Shown piece after piece: positions 57,717-64,000 of a DNA stretch of 64,000 nucleotides. The position numbers and the translations under genes were made by a program. The first letter of the stretch is position 1; each line of letters begins with the position of its first letter. The DNA is from Clostridiales bacterium (GTDB taxonomy: Bacteria > Bacillota > Clostridia > Christensenellales > Borkfalkiaceae), in the NCBI GenBank assembly GCA_015069295.1, contig SVIW01000005.1, positions 1 through 64,000 of the forward strand. The letters are read 5' to 3'. The notes below the pieces were generated by a model. That model searched no databases and was not told where the DNA came from. It saw only the letters and a list, made by a program, of their open reading frames with translations.

Positions 57717-59066
57717 ATGAAGAAAATAGGAAAAGCCATTCTATCTCTTTTTTGCGCGGCGACTTTATTCGTAGGCGTTACGGCGTGTAACGAAGAGGTT
57801 GTCAACGCTTACGATATCGCCGTGAAAAACGGCTTTGTCGGGACGGAAAAAGAATGGCTGGAAAGCCTGCACGGCGCAAACGGTAAAGACGCGGAGGATA
57901 TCACCGCCCGCGACTTGTACGAAACGGCAAAAGAAGAGGGATTTACGGGTTCTTTCCTCGATTTTTGCAAAGAGCTCGGCTTGACGGTAGTGGAAAACAA
58001 CGACGTGGACAGAATTTCTAAAAACATTATGTCCGTGGTTAGCGTGAATTGCGGTTTTTCGTACACGAACAAGGGGCTGGGCGGTTCGGGTATTAGCTAT
58101 TATACCTCGGCGGGCAGCGGCGTGATCCTCGACGTCAATAAGCAGGCGGGCAACGCCTTGATCGTTACCAACTATCACGTGGCGGTAGACCCTACCAGCA
58201 ACGAGCGCGGCGCTTCGAGGAATATTTGTCTTTACGGTTATGGCGCGCTGAATTATTTCGACCCGCAAAACGGGGATACCAAGGGCAACGGTATGCGCGC
58301 GACCTACGTCGGCGGCGCGGTGGAATACGACATCGCTTTGTTAAAGGTTGAGGGTAGCGACTATATCAAAAACGGGAATCTGCAAGCGGCGAAGCTTGGG
58401 GAATCGGACAGCGTTAGCATTGGCGAAAAGGTATACGCCATCGGCAACCCCGAAGATATGGGGATTTCAATAACGGGCGGACTGATTTCCGTAGAGTCGG
58501 AATATATCACGATGGAAGTGCAAAACAGCCAAATCGATTATCGCGTAATCCGTACGGATGCGGCGATCAACGCAGGTAACTCGGGCGGCGGGCTGTTCGA
58601 CGCCGAGGGGAACTTGATAGGCATCGTCAACGCCAAGACGATTGGCGAGGAAACGGACAATATGGGCTATGCTTTGCCGATTACGCAGGTAAAAAACCTT
58701 TGCGATAATATGCTGGATAACGGCGGCGTTATCAAGCGCGCAATGCTGGGGATTACGCTGGATATCAGCGAATCGACGGTTATTCAAGATTTAAGCGGCG
58801 AATTAAAGCTGACGGAAAAATTCTTTGTCGCGCAAGCGGTAACCAGCGAAAAAGCCGCGTTTGGGAAACTCCGCTACGGCGACGTAATCAAGTATATCGT
58901 CCTTCACGGCGAGAGGACGGATTTTACCCGTCAATACCAAATCAACGACGAGCTGTTAAAGGTTCGCAAAGGGGATACGGTTACGCTGGGGATTGAGCGG
59001 GACGGCAGCGCAATGGAAGTGGAAATCAAATTCGACAAAAATTCTTATTTCGTCGTATATTCGTAA
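57717..59066 (+). CDS. HtrA/DegP-like serine protease lipoprotein
   Basis: This 449-residue exported protease has lipobox VTAC (Cys24). Next come two short repeat-like units (about residues 32-88: 'IAVKNGFVGTEKEWLESL' and 'ETAKEEGFTGSFLDFCKEL'). A trypsin-like domain follows with His154 (TNYHVAV), Asp205 (EYDIALLK) and Ser289 (AGNSGGG), and a C-terminal PDZ domain (about 350-440). It is likely a membrane-surface protein quality-control enzyme. The start is preceded by CGGAGGA. Confidence 0.92.
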   Translation: MKKIGKAILSLFCAATLFVGVTACNEEVVNAYDIAVKNGFVGTEKEWLESLHGANGKDAEDITARDLYETAKEEGFTGSFLDFCKELGLTVVENNDVDRISKNIMSVVSVNCGFSYTNKGLGGSGISYYTSAGSGVILDVNKQAGNALIVTNYHVAVDPTSNERGASRNICLYGYGALNYFDPQNGDTKGNGMRATYVGGAVEYDIALLKVEGSDYIKNGNLQAAKLGESDSVSIGEKVYAIGNPEDMGISITGGLISVESEYITMEVQNSQIDYRVIRTDAAINAGNSGGGLFDAEGNLIGIVNAKTIGEETDNMGYALPITQVKNLCDNMLDNGGVIKRAMLGITLDISESTVIQDLSGELKLTEKFFVAQAVTSEKAAFGKLRYGDVIKYIVLHGERTDFTRQYQINDELLKVRKGDTVTLGIERDGSAMEVEIKFDKNSYFVVYS

Positions 59067-59191
59067 AAATAGAAACCTTTTAAAAAGAGACCCTTTTGAG
59101 GAAGAATAAAAAGGATAATCCTCTCTTTTGGCGTTTATGAAAGGACGCGCCCGCATAAAAAACGCGGCGGGTCTTTTCTTTTTTGCGGGGC

Positions 59192-59220
59192 TTGACAACG
59201 GCGGACAAATATAGTATAAT
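59192..59220 (+). promoter_or_regulatory. Promoter of the FtsK-like / mutY cluster
   Basis: Perfect TTGACA (59192-59197), 17 bases, perfect TATAAT (59215-59220). Just upstream, a GC-rich stem (about 59149-59172) followed by TTTTC ends the protease gene. Confidence 0.88.
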
Positions 59221-59268
59221 GGAAAAGAAGAAAAGGCGGCTTTTTGCAAAGCGGCATAGGAGAGTCTT

Positions 59269-60018
59269 ATGAGGTCGGACGCGTTTATTTCGGCGGTATC
59301 GGCGCAAGCCCAATCGGACGAGGAATTTGAAACTTTAAAGAAAAATCTGCCCATCGGCGAGGACGCGGCGGGCAATACTTTATTCGCGCAAAAACGGGAA
59401 CGCCCGTTTACCTTTCGGCACACCTGCGTGGCGGGCGGCGGAAAAAGTGGGTTTATCCGTCGGCTTTTGATTACGGCGTCCTGCTTATACGAGCGGGAAG
59501 AAGCTTGCTTTTTTATCCTTTCCCCGATGAGCGAATACGGCGAATTGCTGCGCCTTAAAAGTATGGACGCAACCGTGCCGTATATTCGTAACAAAACCGA
59601 CCTTGCCCTTGCCGTGCAGACCTTGAAAGAATTATTGTCGCAGCGCGCGACCCTTCGCGGCTGTCCCCACCTTTTCGTGGTGCTCGACGGCTTGGAAACT
59701 CTGCCCGATTGTAACCGCAACGGCGATTTGGAAGAATACCGCGAAATTTTCGACTTGTTTACCCGCCTGAGCGACGTGGACGTTATTTGCGGAGCAGAAC
59801 TGATGAAAAGCATTTTCAGCGGCGAACCGGGCGCGTTCGTGGGGATTGGCAATTGCCTGATTACCACTCGCGAAGAGGGAAAGGCGGACGTTACCTACGT
59901 AAAAGAAGACGGCTCGATGTCTTTGCCGACTCCCGTCCGTTATCCTTATCTGCCCTCGCTAATCGAAACGGTAATCCAAATCAATGCGTTGGCGACGAAG
60001 GAAAAACAATCGCTGTAA
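59269..60018 (+). CDS. FtsK/SpoIIIE-like ATPase domain protein, degenerate P-loop
   Basis: The 249-residue protein resembles the motor domain of FtsK/EssC: 'LPIGEDAAGNTLFA', a P-loop region 'HTCVAGGGKSGFIRRLL' (compare HLLVAGTTGSGKS), a Walker-B-like 'HLFVVLDGLE' and 'LITTREEGKADVTYV'. The P-loop is shortened by about three residues and the domain lacks FtsK's membrane, linker and gamma parts, so DNA pumping is unlikely. It starts a cluster with mutY (16 bases apart). Function unknown. Confidence 0.6.
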   Translation: MRSDAFISAVSAQAQSDEEFETLKKNLPIGEDAAGNTLFAQKRERPFTFRHTCVAGGGKSGFIRRLLITASCLYEREEACFFILSPMSEYGELLRLKSMDATVPYIRNKTDLALAVQTLKELLSQRATLRGCPHLFVVLDGLETLPDCNRNGDLEEYREIFDLFTRLSDVDVICGAELMKSIFSGEPGAFVGIGNCLITTREEGKADVTYVKEDGSMSLPTPVRYPYLPSLIETVIQINALATKEKQSL

Positions 60019-60033
60019 TCGCTGTAATTACTT

Positions 60034-61101
60034 ATGCAAAATATAGACAAATTTGACTTTCAACAAATACCTGCCCCCTTGCTTTCTTGGTATCGGGAGA
60101 ATAAACGCGAGCTGCCTTGGCGGGAAGAGCCCACGCCCTATCGGGTTTGGGTCTCCGAAATTATGCTGCAGCAGACCCGTGTGGAAGCGGTAAAAGAATA
60201 TTACGTAAGATTTATGAACGCTTTGCCGAGCGTGGAGGCGCTTGCCTTTTGCGAAGAGGAAAAGCTCTTAAAACTTTGGGAGGGGCTTGGGTATTATACC
60301 CGCGTCAGAAACCTACAAAAAGCGGCGAAACAGATTTTGCAGTTTTACGGCGGCGAATTTCCCAAAACGATGGAGCAGTTGCGCGCGCTTTCGGGGATAG
60401 GCAGTTATACGGCGGGCGCAATCGCTTCGATTGCGTACGGTATGCCCGTGGCGGCGGTGGACGGAAACGTCTTTCGCGTGGCGTCAAGGCTGGAAGAAAA
60501 TCCGGCCCCGATTTCCGACCCAAAATACCGTAGATATTTAGAAGAAAGCTTGTCTGCGGTTTATCCAAAGCCGGGGAAAGACTGTTCGGATTTCACGCAA
60601 AGTCTGTTCGAATTGGGCGCGTTGATTTGCAAGCCGCAAAACCCCGCTTGCGCTGTTTGCCCGCTTGCAAAGCTTTGTCGGGCGAATCAAAAGGGCACGC
60701 AATCCCGCTTTCCCGTCTTACCGCAAAAGAAAACGAAACGGCAGGAAAAGATTTTTATCTTTTTAATCGAAACCCCGCAAGGCTTTTGTATTCGAAGAAG
60801 AGAAGAGGGGCTTTTAAAGGGAATGAACGAGTTTCCCTCTCGCGTGGTTTTTGACGGCGAAACGGTGGAGGAAATCTTAAACGAGTGGGGCGTGTACGAG
60901 TTTAACGAAGTAAAACGCGGGAAATTCGCGCATATTTTCACCCACGTCCGTTGGGATATCGATTGCGTTTGGGTACGCGCGGACAGCGCGCCTTTTGACG
61001 CCTATTCTTTGGCGGAAATCAAAGAGACTATATCCTTGCCGACCGCCTTTAAACAGTGTCTGGCAATCTTGGAGAAAGGATATGGCAAGGAAAAAATATA
61101 A
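60034..61101 (+). CDS. mutY: A/G-specific adenine DNA glycosylase
   Basis: This 355-residue base-excision enzyme removes adenine opposite 8-oxoguanine. It has the catalytic Glu42 ('SEIMLQQTRV'), the HhH 'LSGIGSYTAGAI', Asp143 ('VDGNVFRVASR'), a [4Fe-4S] cluster at Cys199-x6-Cys-x2-Cys-x5-Cys215, and a C-terminal NUDIX-like 8-oxoG recognition domain. The upstream ribosome signal is weak, and translation may be coupled to the preceding gene. The last 20 bases overlap the next gene. Confidence 0.96.
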   Translation: MQNIDKFDFQQIPAPLLSWYRENKRELPWREEPTPYRVWVSEIMLQQTRVEAVKEYYVRFMNALPSVEALAFCEEEKLLKLWEGLGYYTRVRNLQKAAKQILQFYGGEFPKTMEQLRALSGIGSYTAGAIASIAYGMPVAAVDGNVFRVASRLEENPAPISDPKYRRYLEESLSAVYPKPGKDCSDFTQSLFELGALICKPQNPACAVCPLAKLCRANQKGTQSRFPVLPQKKTKRQEKIFIFLIETPQGFCIRRREEGLLKGMNEFPSRVVFDGETVEEILNEWGVYEFNEVKRGKFAHIFTHVRWDIDCVWVRADSAPFDAYSLAEIKETISLPTAFKQCLAILEKGYGKEKI

Positions 61102-61558
61102 GCTGGATTTTGAGCTCGTACCCGAGGAGTGCTGGTATGCGAATTTGCGCAGCGTGCTTTCCCAAAGGGATTGGGACAGAGTGCGCCGCGCTGCCTACGC
61201 GCGGGCGCAAGGAAAGTGTACCGTTTGCGGGGCAAGGGGTAGATTGGAAGCGCACGAACAATGGAGCTATGACGAAAAGAAGAAACTGCAAAAATTAGAA
61301 GACGTCGTGGCGCTTTGCGGCGCGTGCCACGCCGTAAAACACGTTTCGCGTTCCTATCTCGTCGGCAAAGGGGAGACGGTGGAGGCGCAGTTTAAAAAGG
61401 TCAACGGCGTTTCGCAGGCAGAATATCACGAGGCGCTTAGCGCGGCGAATGACGAGTACGTAAAACGTAACGAAATCGAGGGCTGGACGACGGATATTTC
61501 TTGGCTGAAAGAGAAATTTGATATCGAAATATTTTATAACGGAATCAATAAAAAATAG
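61082..61558 (+). CDS. HNH/zinc-finger nuclease-like protein
   Basis: The 158-residue protein has a beta-beta-alpha metal motif: 'CTVCGARGRLEAHEQWSYDEKKKLQKLEDVVALCGACHAVKHV', with two CxxC pairs and the HNH-like His/Asn-region. The flanking N-terminal 'ECWYANLRSVLSQRDWDRVRRAAYARAQGKC' and C-terminal 'GWTTDISWLKEKFDI' match a small family of stand-alone HNH proteins. A role in DNA repair or cleavage is plausible given translational coupling to mutY, but this is inference. It starts inside mutY with AAAGGA upstream. Confidence 0.72.
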   Translation: MARKKYKLDFELVPEECWYANLRSVLSQRDWDRVRRAAYARAQGKCTVCGARGRLEAHEQWSYDEKKKLQKLEDVVALCGACHAVKHVSRSYLVGKGETVEAQFKKVNGVSQAEYHEALSAANDEYVKRNEIEGWTTDISWLKEKFDIEIFYNGINKK

Positions 61559-61570
61559 AGGTATAAGAAA

Positions 61571-62188
61571 ATGAAAGTATTACTTGTAAACGGCAGCGTA
61601 CACGAAAACGGCTGTACCTATACCGCGCTTGCGGAAGTGGCGAAAGCGTTGAATGCAGGCGGCGTGGAAACGGAAATTTATCAGCTTGCAAAATCGCAAG
61701 TGCAGGGTTGCAGAGGCTGCTGGGCTTGTAAAAAGACGAAAAAATGCGTGATAGAGGACGGAGTAAACGAATTTGTGGCAAAGGCGGCGCAGTTCGATGG
61801 GTTCGTGTTCGGCTCGCCCGTGTATTACGCGTCCGCTTCGGGCGGGTTGGTCAGCTTTATGGACCGTGTATTTTACAGTGGCGGGAAGAATCTCGCGTAT
61901 AAACCCGCGGCGGCGGTCGTCAGTTGCAGACGCGCGGGCGCAAGCACGACCTTCGACGTTATCAATAAATATTTTACCATCAACAATATGCCCGTCGTAG
62001 GGTCGAATTACTGGAACGAAATCCACGGCAACACCGCCGAAGAAGCTTTGCAGGACGAAGAGGGCTTACAAACGATGCGTATCCTCGGCAACAATATGGC
62101 TTGGCTGTTAAAGTGTATTAAGCTTGGAAAAGAGGCGGGAGTGGAAATTGTCAAGGAACGGAAGGTGATGACGAATTTTATCCGTTGA
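61571..62188 (+). CDS. Flavodoxin-fold NADPH-dependent FMN reductase / iron-sulfur flavoprotein
   Basis: The 205-residue protein has the FMN loop 'VNGSVHENGCTYTAL', cysteine cluster 'CRGCWACKKTKKC' and 'FGSPVYYASASGGLVSFMDRVFY'. It belongs to the same broad group as the gene at 28447 but is only distantly similar. It probably reduces small acceptors using ferredoxin or NAD(P)H. It lies 12 bases after the HNH gene, at the end of the ftsK-like-mutY-HNH cluster. Confidence 0.85.
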   Translation: MKVLLVNGSVHENGCTYTALAEVAKALNAGGVETEIYQLAKSQVQGCRGCWACKKTKKCVIEDGVNEFVAKAAQFDGFVFGSPVYYASASGGLVSFMDRVFYSGGKNLAYKPAAAVVSCRRAGASTTFDVINKYFTINNMPVVGSNYWNEIHGNTAEEALQDEEGLQTMRILGNNMAWLLKCIKLGKEAGVEIVKERKVMTNFIR

Positions 62189-62202
62189 GAAACGGAGCCT
62201 GC

Positions 62203-62245
62203 TAAATAGTCGATAGATAAGACTGGATGTAAGGGCGCGTTGCTG
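62203..62245. repeat. Fragment of the dispersed repeat
   Basis: The text 'tcgatagataagactggatg' followed by cgcgttgc matches the 'gatagataagactggatgcaacg' part of copy A (about 39012) and its relative in copy B. No other repeat parts are present here. Confidence 0.5.
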
Positions 62246-62286
62246 CATATACTATATAATACGGCGAAAAGTCAAAGGAGGGAAAT

Positions 62287-62862
62287 ATGGAGAACAAGGA
62301 CAGAAGAAAGATAGTCTCCGTTATCGGTAATAAACAAATCGAAAAAGACGGCGTTCGCTATCGTCTTGCTTTTGAAATCGGCAAGGCGTTGGTGGATAAC
62401 GGTTACCGCGTGCAAACGGGCGGCGGGCAAGGCGTTATGGCGGCGGCGCTCGAGGGCGCGCGCGCGTCGAAAAATTATAAAGAAGGGGACACGATTGCCA
62501 TTCTGCCCTCTTTCGACAGCGAAACGGCAAACGAGTACGCCGACGTCGTTATCCCCACGGGCTTGGACGTTATGCGTAACGGCTTGGTTGCCAACGCATA
62601 CGCCGTAATCGGTGTGGGCGGCGGCGCGGGCACGCTTTGCGAATACGCCTTTGCGTGGTCGATGAAACGCCTGATTCTCGCCTTTGAAAATTCGGGCGGT
62701 TGGAGCGAAAAATTGGCGAATACCCGTTTAGACGACGTCGTGCGCTATCCTAATATTCCCGAAGACAAAGTCTACGGCGTAACCACTGCGGACGAGGCGA
62801 TAAAACTGCTGAATGCAAACATTTCTCGCTACACCTCCCGCCACGGCGGTATCAAATTTTAA
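62287..62862 (+). CDS. LOG-like / TIGR00725-type SLOG family protein
   Basis: The 191-residue Rossmann-like protein has 'VSVIGNKQIEKDG', the signature 'QTGGGQGVMAAALEGA' and 'GVGGGAGTLCEYAFAW', resembling PGGxGTxxE. Members include cytokinin-type nucleotide phosphoribohydrolases (LOG/YvdD) and molybdenum-cofactor carrier-like proteins. Which activity applies here is uncertain, since the family is broad. It has AAGGAGGG and is monocistronic with a terminator. Confidence 0.78.
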   Translation: MENKDRRKIVSVIGNKQIEKDGVRYRLAFEIGKALVDNGYRVQTGGGQGVMAAALEGARASKNYKEGDTIAILPSFDSETANEYADVVIPTGLDVMRNGLVANAYAVIGVGGGAGTLCEYAFAWSMKRLILAFENSGGWSEKLANTRLDDVVRYPNIPEDKVYGVTTADEAIKLLNANISRYTSRHGGIKF

Positions 62863-62865
62863 AGT

Positions 62866-62894
62866 AAAGCCCTCGTTTTAACGGGGGCTTTTTT
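62866..62894 (+). terminator. Terminator of the LOG-like gene
   Basis: Arms aagccctcgt / acgggggctt (G-T pair) are followed by TTTTTT. Confidence 0.8.
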
Positions 62895-62924
62895 ATGCCC
62901 GTTTTCCCCTAAAAATCCAAAATG

Positions 62925-63010
62925 GCGAGGGCAGGTACGCGTTCAAATAAAAAATATGCGCGCACATAGCGTGAAGAACGCCCGCCTACGCGCGAAAGTG
63001 AAGCTTCAAA
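62925..63010 (+). other. Gap with GGGCAGGTACGCG motif and hairpins
   Basis: The gap 62863-63195 holds the preceding terminator, a copy of gcgagggcaggtacgcgttc (about 62926-62945), 'gcgcgcacatagcgtg' and 'gcgtag/ctacgcgc'-like short pairings, then the rplS promoter and leader. No gene was seen. Confidence 0.4.
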
Positions 63011-63066
63011 AGTCTTATATTTTTTCTAATTTGCTTGATTTTTTTATAAAAAGTGCGTAAAAACGC

Positions 63067-63095
63067 TTGCCAAAGGGGGATAAATTATATATAAT
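63067..63095 (+). promoter_or_regulatory. Promoter of rplS
   Basis: TTGCCA (63067-63072), 17 bases, TATAAT (63090-63095). Confidence 0.8.
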
Positions 63096-63099
63096 ATTC

Positions 63100-63195
63100 G
63101 TTGACTTCGAGCGTTCCTCTGCCTTTTTTTGGGCACGGTGAAGAGCCGTGCAGCGGGTTATGAGCGTTTCGTAAATTACGGAGGTAAAGTCTAAA
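63100..63195 (+). promoter_or_regulatory. L19 leader (autoregulatory mRNA element)
   Basis: The leader has gagcgttcctctgcc, a T-run, gggca and the hairpin cacggtgaagagccgtg, then atgagcg and ACGGAGG. The layout (tgcc pairing with gggca, a GNRA-like capped hairpin) resembles the L19 leader of Firmicutes, in which L19 is thought to repress its own mRNA. Confidence 0.6.
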
Positions 63196-63540
63196 ATGAA
63201 AGGAATTATCGAGGCTATCAACGCAGAAAGCTTGAAATCCGAAGTTCCCGCATTCGAAGTAGGCGACACGGTTAAGGTCGGTTACAGAATTATCGAAGGC
63301 GGCAAGGAAAGAATTCAGAACTTCGAAGGCATAGTTATCGCAAAGCGTAACGGCGGCATTTCCGAAACTTTCACCGTACGCCACATTTCTTACGGCGTAG
63401 GCGTAGAAAAAACCTATCCTCTTCATTCCCCGAGAATCGCGTCCATCACGGTCGTTAGAAAGGGTAAAGTAAGAAGGGCGAAATTGTACTACCTGCGCGG
63501 TCGTACGGGTAAAGCGGCTAAAGTTAAGGAAAGAATCTAA
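63196..63540 (+). CDS. rplS: Ribosomal protein L19
   Basis: The 114-residue protein has '[37 protein letters not shown]', '[23 protein letters not shown]' and '[21 protein letters not shown]'. It bridges the subunits at the interface. It usually ends the rpsP-rimM-trmD-rplS operon; here it is separate, with its own promoter, leader and terminator. Confidence 0.98.
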   Translation: MKGIIEAINAESLKSEVPAFEVGDTVKVGYRIIEGGKERIQNFEGIVIAKRNGGISETFTVRHISYGVGVEKTYPLHSPRIASITVVRKGKVRRAKLYYLRGRTGKAAKVKERI

Positions 63541-63567
63541 GTTCGGAAAACGGAATACCGAGAAAAG

Positions 63568-63604
63568 TGGGTTTGTCCAAAGTCAAGGGCGAACCCATTT
63601 TTTT
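63568..63604 (+). terminator. Terminator of rplS
   Basis: Arms tgggtttgtcc / gggcgaaccca (with G-T pairs) are followed by seven Ts. Confidence 0.85.
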
Positions 63605-63607
63605 GAG

Positions 63608-63970
63608 AGAAACGGTTTATATACGTCGCAATACGGCGTTGCGGCGCGGTTACATACTATCGGTATGCGCCCTCGTCGCGCCTTGAACTGCTTGTTTCTT
63701 TGTCGTTTCGTGTAACCGAAAGAAACGGTGTATAAGGGCGCACCTTCGGGTAAAAACGGTATTCGCCTCGCTCGTTTACGCGCAGTAATTCTCACGCAAG
63801 GCAAGGAAAACCTTGCGTTCGGTCATCGTTCGCGCGGGCAAATGCGCTCACTCACCTCGCCCCTAAAAGGCATTGTTAATGCCTTTCTTAACGGGCAGCT
63901 CGGCGCGCCTGTCGGGGTACTCACTTCTTCTTGTCTTGCTTGTATCTAACCCGTTTCGTGTAGATACTCG
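63608..63970. repeat. Dispersed intergenic hairpin repeat, copy C (longest)
   Basis: It opens ggtttatatacgtcgca. The palindrome arms pair again with changed bases (63641-63657 GCGGC...ACATAC with 63663-63679 GTATGCG...GTCGC). It continues with ccttgaactgcttgt, gtttcgtgtaaccgaa and cggtgtataagggcgca, then extra hairpins acgcaagg/ccttgcgt (63794-63818) and aaaggcatt/aatgccttt (63866-63886). It ends in ctaacccgtttcgtg. It occupies the rest of the window after rplS; open frames in it are judged spurious. Confidence 0.7.
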
Positions 63971-64000
63971 GTATTTTAATTCCAGCCACAATTCCAAATT

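Noticed and set aside
63728..63949. A 73-codon plus-strand frame in copy C
   Set aside because: It lies wholly in the hairpin repeat, has no ribosome site, and its wording follows the repeat's palindromes.

Overview
The window looks like chromosomal DNA of a Gram-positive-type anaerobe of the Bacillota (Clostridia). Evidence: strong AGGAGG ribosome binding sites, near-perfect sigma-A promoters with 17-base spacers, many lipoproteins, a GTP-type PEP carboxykinase, flavodoxin-fold Fe-S flavoproteins, a 2[4Fe-4S] ferredoxin, and Firmicute-type operons (rpsB-tsf-pyrH-frr-uppS-cdsA-dxr-rseP; ylxM-ffh-rpsP-khpA-rimM). Repeat style and codon use recall Christensenellales-like metagenome genomes, but that placement is a guess. 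No rRNA, CRISPR array, prophage or transposase was seen.

Layout. 1-1670: end of clpB, then a minus-strand tRNA cluster (Val-Gly-Cys-Leu) followed by two tandem ~202-bp units that each carry a copy of the tRNA-Leu 3' end. 1671-10067: degV, the trkAH potassium system, a CrtI-like oxidoreductase and proBAC. 10387-23260: accessory glycan region with two large surface proteins sharing a C-terminal Cys-TM-basic tail, a sugar ABC importer without its ATPase, three paralogous proteins of an unrecognised family (one cytoplasmic, two lipoproteins), and a ROK-type regulator that appears leaderless. 23682-26465: two AT-rich secreted hypotheticals and a membrane GT2 glycosyltransferase. 26604-36451: PEP carboxykinase, flavoprotein, PAP2 phosphatase, EF-G2, cysteine desulfurase, ferredoxin, GNAT protein, aminotransferase and a candidate stand-alone small RNA.

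36615-54039 is mostly information-processing genes: rpmG-secE-nusG-rplK-rplA, rplJ-rplL behind an L10 leader, a cyclophilin lipoprotein, small hypotheticals, an in-frame RuvX-DUF1292 fusion, then rpsB through rseP and ylxM-ffh. 54341-64000: rpsP-khpA-rimM, a TPP-riboswitch-controlled ThiT with an extra N-terminal membrane domain, a YfbR-like nucleotidase, an HtrA-like lipoprotein protease, a degenerate FtsK-like ATPase, mutY, an HNH protein, a flavoprotein, a LOG-like protein and rplS behind an L19 leader. trmD is absent from its usual place between rimM and rplS, and rpoBC do not follow rplL.

The most notable unexplained structures are a dispersed intergenic hairpin repeat whose arms co-vary between copies (38887, 54045, 63608, with fragments elsewhere), the tRNA-Leu-derived tandem repeats, the three-paralog family in the sugar cassette, the Cys-containing C-terminal anchor, the RuvX-DUF1292 fusion at an A7 tract, two promoters placed so close to start codons that the mRNAs should be leaderless, and the structured RNA candidate at 29004-29146.
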